A stretch of DNA of 64,000 nucleotides from the NCBI GenBank assembly GCA_006503475.1, contig RSEH01000006.1, forward strand, positions 186,001 through 250,000, written 5' to 3'. The position numbers and the translations under genes were made by a program. Within the stretch, counting starts at the first letter, position 1; every line of letters begins with the position of its first letter. Below, in pieces: positions 56,767 through 64,000 of the stretch. The stretch is from Stentor roeselii. Taxonomy: Eukaryota > Ciliophora > Heterotrichea > Heterotrichida > Stentoridae. The notes under the pieces were generated by a model that was not told the origin of the DNA, ran no database searches, and worked only from the letters and a program-made list of their open reading frames with translations.

Positions 56767-57381
56767 ATGCTCTGCAAATACTGCAACAAAGACATACCTG
56801 AAGATAATTTTCAGATTCATGAAGTTAACTGTGAGAGGAATAATATTGAATGTGAAAAATGTAAAGAGATTGTACCTAAGTCTTCTATTGATCAACATTT
56901 GATGATTCATCAGGAGAAGACTTGTAAGAATTGTGAAATTGCTTTTGAAAGTAGATATTTTGACAGTCATCTTTGCAGTGATCCGCTGAAAACTTGTAAG
57001 TATTGTGAGGCGACTATGAAGACTTCGGTGTTTGAGGAACATTTCAGTCAGTGTGAGAATCGGACTGAGCAATGTCTTAAGTGTGAAAAGTTTATCAAGA
57101 ATAAGGATATGGAAAAACATAAGGAATTAGATCAATGTACTGCTTTGGATTATCTTAGTATTGGTAGTAGCTCTTCTTCAGATAGTTTTTCAAGTAGCTA
57201 CATCAAAATTAAGGGAAATTATTCAGATTCTTTACTTACAAAGAATTCGACTAAGTTGTCGATATTTAGGGGTACTTTCATTAGTGTTTGTGTAGGAGTC
57301 AGGATCAATGCTCCGAGAATCAACAGGTTTTATGATAAGGACGCTTACGAGAAATGGATAAGTAAAAACTACGATAATTAG
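56767..57381 (+). CDS. TRAF-type zinc-finger protein (XAF1/TRAFD1-like)
   Basis: 204 residues. The first 120 residues contain five or so Cys/His modules of the TRAF-type spacing C-x2-C...H-x3-C: C-K-Y-C...H-E-V-N-C, C-E-K-C...H-L-M-I-H, C-K-N-C...H-L-C, C-K-Y-C...H-F-S-Q-C, C-L-K-C...H-K-E. This is the series seen in XAF1 and TRAFD1. A Ser-rich linker leads to a basic C-terminal region. These fingers bind proteins rather than DNA. No RING or TRAF domain is present. Confidence 0.8.
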   Translation: MLCKYCNKDIPEDNFQIHEVNCERNNIECEKCKEIVPKSSIDQHLMIHQEKTCKNCEIAFESRYFDSHLCSDPLKTCKYCEATMKTSVFEEHFSQCENRTEQCLKCEKFIKNKDMEKHKELDQCTALDYLSIGSSSSSDSFSSSYIKIKGNYSDSLLTKNSTKLSIFRGTFISVCVGVRINAPRINRFYDKDAYEKWISKNYDN

Positions 57382-57390
57382 TCATAATAA

Positions 57391-57822
57391 CTACTTCCAC
57401 TTAGACCTCATAGTCAAGTAACTCCGAGGTTTCAAACTAATAGAAGGACTTATCCTTTCATCACTATTCTCAGAATGAACAGCAAACATATTCCCTGCTT
57501 CAAATCGTCCTCGAATCTTGCTTCCTCGAAGAGGGGTACCAAAAGCCGAGATAAGACTAGGAAAATTACCTTCAGTCTGCCCAGGAGTATACAAAAAAGT
57601 GACTCCATTTCTCATCAAGACATAAGGACTTCGACTCGGTGGACAAGGAGTTGAAGGTTTTTTGCATTCAACTCGAATAGGAAATCTTTGCTTTCGACCT
57701 TCACCAGGAAGAGTTTTCGTTGAAGTGACAGGAGTGATCGATCTAGTCTGCATCGTCTTTTTTGAACTATTCCTGGTCATGTTGAGGTTTTCATTGATAT
57801 GTAAATGTTTGTGCAGCTGCAT
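57391..57822 (-). CDS. Basic hypothetical protein
   Basis: 143 residues, basic and rich in Ser, Thr, Arg and Pro, with C-P-P-S-R-S-P-Y in the middle. No domain recognised. A second in-frame ATG at 57780 is an equally good start, since neither has the TATAA-like context common here. The stop is 9 nt from the convergent zinc-finger gene. Confidence 0.5.
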   Translation of the reverse strand: MQLHKHLHINENLNMTRNSSKKTMQTRSITPVTSTKTLPGEGRKQRFPIRVECKKPSTPCPPSRSPYVLMRNGVTFLYTPGQTEGNFPSLISAFGTPLRGSKIRGRFEAGNMFAVHSENSDERISPSISLKPRSYLTMRSKWK

Positions 57823-57878
57823 AGGGATTAATTATTTCAGTTCTGACGAAAACACAGATGTTGAAGAAAGACTTATTT

Positions 57879-58244
57879 TTATTTGGTTTTAACAGGTTTC
57901 TTATTAAAAGGTCCTACTTTTGCCACTCTTATCGTCGAGTCGATGTACTTGGTGAAGTCTCCTGATCGTTTGTAAAAAACGTTAGGATTATTATCAATCA
58001 CTTTCGAATATCTCTCAGAACAACTAACTTCTCTTGGAATGCGGGTTCTTTTCACTTCTTTCATCGACATCATGTCGTAGTCCCGCTGTCCAATTGGAGG
58101 GTTCCAGTCATGAGACTTGCCTCGAGTCCATAAGTCTGAACTTTCAGTGTTGTAATGAAAAATGAATTCTCCCATTTCAAGTCTAACTCGCTGAAAAGGC
58201 TCAGTTTTTAGATGCGGATTTTCTTTTGTTTGCTTTCGGCTCAT
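57879..58244 (-). CDS. Small hypothetical protein, possibly axonemal
   Basis: 121 residues, basic, with W-T-R-G-K-S-H-D-W-N-P-P-I-G-Q-R-D-Y-D near the middle and K-R-T-R-I-P-R-E-V after it. Short, basic, Pro/Tyr-rich proteins of this style are often found as microtubule inner or axonemal proteins, but I cannot assign a family. The start at 58244 is preferred to an in-frame ATG at 58280, which lies inside the divergent gene. Confidence 0.6.
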   Translation of the reverse strand: MSRKQTKENPHLKTEPFQRVRLEMGEFIFHYNTESSDLWTRGKSHDWNPPIGQRDYDMMSMKEVKRTRIPREVSCSERYSKVIDNNPNVFYKRSGDFTKYIDSTIRVAKVGPFNKKPVKTK

Positions 58245-58254
58245 TTTTATATAA
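58245..58254. promoter_or_regulatory. 10-bp spacer between divergent start codons
   Basis: TTTTATATAA lies between two ATGs. Read either way it presents a TATA-like string against the start codon (TATATAA-ATG plus; TTATATAAAA-ATG minus), the clearest case of a possible shared core element. Confidence 0.5.
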
Positions 58255-59100
58255 ATGTGCAATGAGGATGAGAGATTCAAAGTGATTCATGATGTTTTGG
58301 TTTATTGCTCTATTCCTTCTGGAATCGCTTGTCTTTTCATGATATTCGCTTATTTGAAGGTCAGGGTGTTGCAAAGTTTTTCATTGAAAATAGTGTTTTG
58401 GATGTCGGTGAATGATTTGGTTAGGAATGCTTTTTATGTTTTGCCTTTGAAATATTTGGAAAATGAGAATATTTGTGTTTTGTATGGAGTTGTTATTAAT
58501 ACAGCTTTGACTAATAATGCGATTTGGGCAGTTTTTATTGTGATTTCTTTGTACCAGGTTATTTTTTCTTATGATAGAAATGTTGAGGTTTATTTTAAGT
58601 ATGCTCTTTTGATTACTTTTGGAGTTATTCCGATCTTGAATGTGCTGCCAATTTTTACTAAGAGTTATGGGTTTAATTATGGAATTTGTACTTTTAAAAC
58701 TGATTTAGGTGGAATTATATGGAGATCTATTCAGGAAGGGATTATTATCATTACAATTATTTTTAGTCTTGTGATGTATTCTGTTATATATATAAAGCAA
58801 AGACGATTCCAAATGCTGACAATAAAAGAAGTAATCTTTGACAAAGGCATGATTTTTGTGATAATCACATCTGTAACAGTAACTTTTCTTATTCTATTTC
58901 GATACTTAGAAATTTCCTATGATATATGTCAAATCTATGAATTTGGAATATTATCTTCTTCTGCAGTTTCACTTCACGGTTTTCTAAACTTTTTAGCTGT
59001 AATGGGTAACTCAAGCATCCGAAGAGCAGTGACTGATTCCTTACATAGCCGACCATCAATAGACGAAAAGGGACTTTTCGAAGTAATAACCCGAAACTAG
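58255..59100 (+). CDS. Seven-helix receptor, cAMP-receptor-like (class E type) GPCR
   Basis: 281 residues with seven hydrophobic segments at about 13-33, 43-62, 74-97, 113-133, 150-173, 196-218 and 231-252. A cysteine at about position 73 in the first outer loop and another in the second outer loop (G-I-C-T-F) could form the usual disulphide. The last helix is followed by a short Arg/Ser-rich tail (S-S-I-R-R-A-V-T-D-S-L), a phosphorylation-type tail. The overall look is that of Dictyostelium cAMP-receptor-like proteins. The stop TAG shares the palindrome CTAG with the stop of LTV1 on the other strand. Confidence 0.7.
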   Translation: MCNEDERFKVIHDVLVYCSIPSGIACLFMIFAYLKVRVLQSFSLKIVFWMSVNDLVRNAFYVLPLKYLENENICVLYGVVINTALTNNAIWAVFIVISLYQVIFSYDRNVEVYFKYALLITFGVIPILNVLPIFTKSYGFNYGICTFKTDLGGIIWRSIQEGIIIITIIFSLVMYSVIYIKQRRFQMLTIKEVIFDKGMIFVIITSVTVTFLILFRYLEISYDICQIYEFGILSSSAVSLHGFLNFLAVMGNSSIRRAVTDSLHSRPSIDEKGLFEVITRN

Positions 59101-60050
59101 TTTAATTTAATAACAGAAGTTCCCTGTCTAACGTCATAATTTCCAACACCTCTCTTAACCTCCTTCGCTTTTTCCACTTTCACTTCTTCCTTCTTCTTTT
59201 TTTTTTCTTCACGAGCTTCTTTTCTTTCATTTTTGATTTTTTCCTTCCTAATCTTTTTCTCTTCTTTTGTTTCATTTCTTTCCCGTCGACCACTAATTTT
59301 CTTGCTTTCCAATTCTTTATTTTCTTCTTTTTTCACTATTTTTTTCGAAGTCCTTCCACTTGTTCTAACAGAAATGACTTCAGGTCGATTATCAGTATTC
59401 GTAAAATGAGAAGCATTCGAAATAACATCATCTTCTTCTTGACTTTCACTTGATTCTTCAAGTTCTTTTTCAGAATCACTTGATTTATCGAGAGCTGCTT
59501 TTAAAACATGGTCTTGTTCGAAAGGAATTCCTTCAAATTCGAAGATTTTCGGGTTTTCTTGGTTGAAGAGAGGTTTGTGCTCTGTGATGAACTCGTTTAA
59601 AGCGGCTTCTAGTTCAGATCTGCTCACTTTTATGATTGGTTCTTCTTTTTCTTCAAGGTTCTCGTCGTATTCTTGAAGGACTTCGTCGAGGTTCGCTTGT
59701 TGGATGAAGTCGTCGTCGATTTCTTCGTAGTCTTTTTCATCGTATAGAGCTTTTATTACTTCGACTTCTTCGTCGTTTATGTTTTCTGGATCGATGTCGA
59801 TGTCAACTGCTTCTTCTTCTTCAAGTTCTTCGATTTGGACGTCTGGGTGGCTTGGATGGTGAAAGTCTGGTGGCAACGTGTCTCTAAAGTGTTCTCCTCC
59901 AATAAGCATCTTCAGTTTCAAGTACTTCTCAGATTGAGCCTCCCCTTCATCGACAGGTGCAAGATAGCAACCCTCTCCATCCTTGGGCAAGAGTTTAAGT
60001 CTGATTCCTTTATCCTTTTTCTACTTACTCCTTACGCCTCTGCCAGCCAT
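59097..60050 (-). CDS. LTV1: Ribosome biogenesis factor LTV1
   Basis: 312 residues after splicing a 15-nt intron at 60021-60035 (GTAAGGAGTAAGTAG) that follows a five-codon first exon. LTV1 traits appear in order: an N-terminal basic stretch, an acidic block ending I-D-D-D-F-I-Q-Q-A-N (D-D-F-I-L-Q-A-N in human), L-D-E-V-L-Q-E-Y, and a C-terminal basic helix E-T-K-E-E-K-K-I-R-K-E-K-I-K-N-E-R-K-E. LTV1 chaperones uS3 onto the pre-40S subunit and accompanies it to the cytoplasm. It is about two-thirds of the human length. The 3' end overlaps the receptor gene by 4 bp. Confidence 0.88.
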
Positions 60051-60065
60051 GTTGCTCCAATAATA
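60051..60065. promoter_or_regulatory. 15-bp spacer between divergent start codons
   Basis: GTTGCTCCAATAATA separates the LTV1 ATG (minus) from the next ATG (plus). It contains CCAAT on the plus strand; with so little sequence that may be chance. Confidence 0.35.
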
Positions 60066-60551
60066 ATGGCTTCAGTATTCACATCAAGTTACCCAAACTA
60101 CGGAGACTACTCAAGCAGTCCAGTTAAGACGCTAGCAATAAGTCCTCCAAAGCGCAATCCAATAACCCAATCCGAGATTTCAACCCCTGAGTTCAAAAGA
60201 GCGAAAAAAGTGCCTCCAAGTTACGAAATCACTCCAAACAAAACAGAAGGCATCGGCCGAGCAGCTTATTCAGAAAAAGGCTGGAGGTCCTTTTCCTTCT
60301 CCTACTCCACCCCTGAGCCTTACACCTTCACCAAGCGAATGATCAGCCCTGCTCCTTCAGAACCTGTTCGAGGGTCAACCATTCGGAAAAAGGGAGAATT
60401 TAGTCCTACAAAGCGAGACCCGATCATTCAAAAAGAAGTAAACTTAACACCTCAGAAGGTTCGAGCGAAAATCACTGAAAGCAATATTGACTTGTCGTTT
60501 GGAAGGGAAATGGAAAAAACGGATGAATTGAGGATCAGACAAGGGCCTTAG
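60066..60551 (+). CDS. Small Ser/Pro/Lys-rich hypothetical protein
   Basis: 161 residues, basic and likely disordered. A short motif occurs twice: S-P-P-K-R-N-P-I-T-Q-S-E-I near residue 26 and S-P-T-K-R-D-P-I-I-Q-K-E-V near residue 115, so S-P-x-K-R-x-P-I is probably a binding or phosphorylation site. A G-W-R-S-F-S-F-S-Y segment lies between them. A longer frame upstream of 60066 has no support because it crosses LTV1. Function unknown. Confidence 0.6.
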   Translation: MASVFTSSYPNYGDYSSSPVKTLAISPPKRNPITQSEISTPEFKRAKKVPPSYEITPNKTEGIGRAAYSEKGWRSFSFSYSTPEPYTFTKRMISPAPSEPVRGSTIRKKGEFSPTKRDPIIQKEVNLTPQKVRAKITESNIDLSFGREMEKTDELRIRQGP

Positions 60552-60575
60552 TATTTTTTATTCAGCTTTGAAAAT

Positions 60576-60824
60576 ATGAAAAGTCGCGTTTTTAATGCAC
60601 CGGATGTGGAGAAAAAAATTTGCTTTAAAAAAGTACCGACTCGGGCTTCGGAAGTTGCGAGTATTATTACTTATAAGGATTGTCAGATGAAGGAAGAATC
60701 GCAGGCGAAGAAACCGAATAATTACTCGATGAAGAAACAGGACTTGGCGCAGAAAGGAACGCTTACTGGACTTGCGAAAATTTATAGCGAGAAAATGGTT
60801 AAGTCTCAAGTAGTCTTTAATTAA
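60576..60824 (+). CDS. Small basic hypothetical protein
   Basis: 82 residues, Lys-rich, starting 24 nt after the previous gene's stop on the same strand. It opens M-K-S-R-V-F-N-A-P and has a Lys/Gln-rich centre and a helical end (G-L-A-K-I-Y-S-E-K). No family recognised. Clean frame and start context (GAAAAT before the ATG) give moderate support. Confidence 0.5.
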   Translation: MKSRVFNAPDVEKKICFKKVPTRASEVASIITYKDCQMKEESQAKKPNNYSMKKQDLAQKGTLTGLAKIYSEKMVKSQVVFN

Positions 60825-60954
60825 AGATGAGATGATTAGTTCTTGATCATTGAAGAATAGATGATTAAAACCTTGAAAATACTTCCTTTAAAATAAAAAG
60901 ACTTTCTTATTAAACATCAAATCTTAAAACAAATTTACTTTTAATAATAAATCA

Positions 60955-61203
60955 ATGGGCTGTTCATGCAAAGGCTACCGAGTGAACGGCGAGTACCACG
61001 AGACCTTAGAAGCAAACAACTCCGAGCCTATAATAATCCAAAGGCCAAAAAAAGTAGATCTTTTCATAGTAAACGAAGAAGAAAGCCATTTAGAGCAATC
61101 AAACATCGCAAGTTGCATCCATTCAAAGCGTCAGTCTCTAGCTTCAGTTCCCCAGCGATTCTCAGACCACTTTCAGCTTTCCATCCCTAACCCCAAACCA
61201 TAA
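60955..61203 (+). CDS. Small protein with an N-terminal dual-acylation motif
   Basis: 82 residues opening MGCSCKG: Gly2 for myristate and Cys3/Cys5 for palmitate, as in many signalling proteins anchored at membranes. The rest is polar, with an I-I-I-Q-R-P-K-K-V-D-L-F-I-V segment and a Ser/Pro-rich tail. No other domain. Together with the PH protein at 1945 it is a possible substrate of the DHHC enzyme at 46894. The start follows TAATAATAAATCA. Confidence 0.6.
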   Translation: MGCSCKGYRVNGEYHETLEANNSEPIIIQRPKKVDLFIVNEEESHLEQSNIASCIHSKRQSLASVPQRFSDHFQLSIPNPKP

Positions 61204-61216
61204 TTTGAATTTAAAA

Positions 61217-61816
61217 ATGCTAACAAGTCCAAGACGTCCAAAGCTTCAAAGATTCACTTCTACTGACTCCCTAAGAAGCCAAGTTCACATCGTTGACGAT
61301 TTAGGACTCATTTCAAGCGACTTGGACACGTTTAAACCGCACTCAGGCCGTCATTTAACGAGAAATGTGAATACTGTTAAAATCGCTGACTTCTGGGGCA
61401 AGGAACACTCAAAAAAAATTATAAAAAATGCGAGATTGTCGAATGCTGCTAGCAACTTGAAGTTCGAGTACTGGATTCAAGAGCGTAAAGGGAAAATTCT
61501 TAGAAATCTTCCGAATTTACCTCATCGGATTGAAAATCTCAGATGTCCAGTTGAAAAATCAAGAGGTTTTGATAGGAAAATCGTGAAGGTTCATTCGGAT
61601 TTGAAGGAATTCGCTGCGAAAGATGTGGCAAATACTCGAAGGCTTAAAGCGATTAATGAAATTATTCAGAGTTGTGTTGAATGTGAAAATGAAAAAGTGG
61701 TTGTTAAGAAGATTCATCAAGATTTTGAGATGGGGAAGAAAAGATTGACTAGGAATCAAAGAGTTAACATTGAAAATCAGATTTGGAACCTGGATCATAA
61801 GTTTAGTGGGTATTAA
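61217..61816 (+). CDS. Basic hypothetical protein
   Basis: 199 residues, rich in Arg and Lys. The ATG at 61217 (after GAATTTAAAA) is preferred to a TTG-initiated extension at 61205. The centre (H-S-K-K-I-I-K-N-A-R-L-S-N-A-A-S-N-L-K) and the C-terminal helix with C-V-E-C-E-N-E-K are helical. The N-terminal third is Ser/Arg-rich. Only 13 nt separate it from the preceding gene. No family recognised. Confidence 0.55.
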   Translation: MLTSPRRPKLQRFTSTDSLRSQVHIVDDLGLISSDLDTFKPHSGRHLTRNVNTVKIADFWGKEHSKKIIKNARLSNAASNLKFEYWIQERKGKILRNLPNLPHRIENLRCPVEKSRGFDRKIVKVHSDLKEFAAKDVANTRRLKAINEIIQSCVECENEKVVVKKIHQDFEMGKKRLTRNQRVNIENQIWNLDHKFSGY

Positions 61817-61921
61817 TTAAGAATGTAGCTTTCACCTAAAGAATTTTTAAGATTTCTCAATATTTTCTGTGATTTTATCATAAATCTAATAAAACACTGC
61901 TATTCTTTATCTTTAATTCAA

Positions 61922-63883
61922 TCATCCTTCAATCATCCCAGCTTCAACAAGGACTTTTCTGTACTTTTCTCTATCAGCAAAGCTGAAATCTCCATTATGC
62001 CCACATTCAACACTAATCAACCCTCCCGCTTTTTTCCAGTCCTGAGCAATTAAAATTTCATCAGGGCCAGCAGACCTCCTTCCAGACCTTTCAAGAAGTC
62101 CATCATAAACAAGATCCAAGCACTTAGCAATGACTTCAACATCTTTCCAAAGTTCAGCCTCTTCAAGATCCTTCATCACAGAAGCCAAGATCCTCAATTC
62201 TGCGACATGTCGAATTAAAAAGCTGCTTGTTTCTTCTCCATCAATTCCCCAGACCTCAAGAACCATGAACCAAACCTGAAGTTCCAAAGCAGGTCTTTTT
62301 GCTTTTGTCAATTCGAGAAGTCGAAGGCCGCCAGCTTGAATTTCATTTAAAATTTTTACAGTCTTTCTGAGATTATTTTTAAAGCCTGGGTCTTCTCCTT
62401 GCTCAGTCTTCACATTTGCTTTGATTTCTTCTTTTGTTGAAATTTCTGTTAAGAGCGTCCAGGAATTTGAAATGTTTTTTAAAGACCTGCAAACTGCCCT
62501 GCCTGATTCTTTTGAGATTATGCATGAAAAGTCCTTGGATATGTTTTTTAGAAGAAGATCTCTGATTGAATTGTACCTTGGACTGAATAGAGCCAGAGCG
62601 ACGCCTGACTTTAAGGATGATAAGTTCTTGATCATTTGGTCGTTTGGGTCGTTTACGATTAGCTTTGGACTTTCGAAGGAAAGATAGACTTCAGTCGTGT
62701 CCATGTCTTTGTGGCCTGTTAGGCGAAATAAGTAGTAGGCTAACTTTCCGTATTTTACTAAGATTGCACTGAATAGAGAACTGTAGGTACGGTCACAGAG
62801 AAGGAAGTCGGGATTGGTTACTTTAGCTATATGGGCAGCGATACACCCTCCAAGAGACTCTCCATGAATACCGATTTTAGAATATTGAAAGTTTTCCTTG
62901 ATATAATTAACGATTTCCACCCCATCATCAACAAGCAAGGGTAAATAAGGTGAGCCAGTTGACCTTCCATACCCACGATAATTCCAAAGTACCAAATTAA
63001 CTCCATTAGTAAGATAAAACTCACTCCAATTAGTCTGAAAGTAGAAGTATTCAAAATACCCAGCATTTCCATTGCATATAAGAAAAACAGTTTCAGCTTT
63101 TTCTTCCAAACTCAGATGAAGACTACTTAATTCTTACCAGTCAATAATCGCCTTTCCCCTCCTAACTTTAAACTCAGTGCATTTAAATCTATTAAGCAAG
63201 TCACTTCTCATATATTCAATGCTTCCAATGCTATCATTGAACCAACTCAAGAACATCCTGACCCATCCCTTGCTTTCAAAGCATTCTTCAAGAAAAGAAA
63301 TAAACATAATACAGCAGTTTAATGCAAGATTCGCAGAAGTTGTCTGAAAAGAATCATTCAAAGAGACCTTCGTAACATTCGAGCAGTCTTTTTTGACATC
63401 AAACCATTCGAACAAGTTAAATTCTTCAGAGTCATTGACAGTGATCTGGACCTTTTCTAAGTGATCCTTCAGATCAACCAGATGATTGAAGATCTTTCGT
63501 TGATACCTGGAAAGTTTTGGCATTGTTGAGTAGATTTTAATCAGAGACGATATGAATGAGTTGAGGTTCTCAATTCGATAGTCCTTTAATTGAGAACTTT
63601 TCAGAATTAGAAGTTCTAGATAGTCTTTTAGATGAGAGACTTTTTCGTGAATTTGTTGAGAAAGCTCTTTTCGGTAGGATAACTCGTGAGCTTTAAGCAC
63701 GAAAGATGAGGATCCTGGGTAAATCGTTTTGTAAACTATTGATCGGAATATCAGCCAGAGGACTAGCAGGAAGATTGCACTTGATATTGAAAGGCTTAGG
63801 TAATGAACTAGAATGCAAAGAACTATTGTCAGACATGATAGGAGAAGGATACCTAAAATAATCAGAAAATTGGAAAGTTTCAT
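61922..63883 (-). CDS. Membrane-anchored alpha/beta hydrolase (ABHD16/BAT5-like)
   Basis: 648 residues formed from two frames joined by a 15-nt intron at 63123-63137 (GTAAGAATTAAGTAG). Residues 6-52 hold two hydrophobic helices near the N-terminus, followed by a 190-residue helical linker. The catalytic domain starts near F-L-I-C-N-G-N-A-G (oxyanion strand), has N-Y-R-G-Y-G-R-S and the nucleophile elbow G-E-S-L-G-G with Ser about 338; an acid lies in N-D-P-N-D-Q, and the likely catalytic His is in C-G-H-N-G-D-F near the C-terminus, after a long helical insertion of roughly 180 residues. ABHD16-type enzymes are phospholipases of ER membranes; the family call is moderate. Confidence 0.8.
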
Positions 63884-64000
63884 TTATCACTTTGATTTTT
63901 TAGGATTTTGGATATTTGTTTGGGAAAGTTTTAGTTTTTTTTAAGGGTTTTTTTGTTTCTTGGGATTTTGGTTGAGGAAGGGAAAAGTTGATAAAAATGC

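Noticed and set aside
1-64000. Reassigned stop codons (as in many ciliates)
   Set aside because: TAA, TAG and TGA each end identified genes at expected lengths, and no conserved position is encoded by any of them; stops inside genes lie in 15-nt introns.
1-64000. Bacterial or archaeal origin, operons with Shine-Dalgarno sites, CRISPR
   Set aside because: Spliceosomal introns, H3, exportin, Myb, DHHC and LTV1 proteins are eukaryotic; no purine-rich ribosome sites or spaced direct repeats are seen.
1-64000. tRNA, rRNA or telomere sequences
   Set aside because: No T-loop/anticodon pair with a cloverleaf context, no rRNA-like block and no telomeric array was found by eye; a covariance-model scan would be needed to exclude small RNAs.

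Overview
The window reads as macronuclear DNA of a ciliate, most likely a heterotrich close to Stentor. Three things point there. TAA, TAG and TGA all end genes, so the code is standard, which is unusual among ciliates. Genes are interrupted by minute GT...AG introns: 12 of the 14 found are exactly 15 nt, and splicing them out repairs known proteins (NDUFAF3, LTV1, a DHHC enzyme, a Myb factor, exportin-7). Many products are ciliary, basal-body or coiled-coil proteins. I count 48 well or moderately supported protein genes, packed with gaps of 0-250 bp on both strands. I saw no tRNA, rRNA, telomere, transposon, viral element or CRISPR array.

Layout. 0-8.6 kb: a divergent histone H3, a mitochondrial glycine carrier (SLC25A38 type), an acylated PH protein, an insulysin-type M16 protease, a coiled-coil protein and a small SPIRAL1/Jupiter-like protein. 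8.9-17.5 kb: exportin-7, a MAPK-like pseudokinase, two hypothetical proteins, a protein with basic F-x-P-x-I-N motifs, and complex I assembly factor NDUFAF3. 17.6-32 kb: a 1,591-residue coiled-coil protein, a C2-like/coiled-coil/GAS2-like protein, a beta-helix protein with a CaaX end, an outer dynein arm docking-complex protein, an ODR-4 homologue and a 1,004-residue coiled-coil protein. 32-47.7 kb: an ABCG half-transporter, phosphoenolpyruvate mutase, a B-box/kelch protein, a truncated globin, two R2R3 Myb factors, a tandem pair of gamma-glutamyl hydrolases, a TPR-IQ protein, a RINGv-FHA protein and a DHHC acyltransferase. 47.7-55 kb: an AT-rich, gene-poor zone with decayed gene copies and three poorly conserved genes. 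55-64 kb: a second C2-like/coiled-coil/GAS2-like protein, a TRAF-type zinc-finger protein, a seven-helix receptor, LTV1, small basic proteins and an alpha/beta hydrolase.

The most striking feature is gene packing. Seven divergent pairs have only 10-24 bp between their two start codons, three of them exactly 10 bp. A TATAA-like string very often sits directly against the ATG. Either transcription starts almost at the start codon from a shared element, or the promoters lie inside the neighbouring coding sequence. Convergent genes abut equally tightly, and in one place both stop codons are read from the same palindromic CTAG. The two introns of exportin-7 are 14 nt in this assembly, below the 15-nt class. 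Base composition is strongly strand-asymmetric in blocks, with near-G-free and near-C-free stretches alternating within and between genes.

All function calls come from reading motifs by eye. No database search or computed statistic was available.
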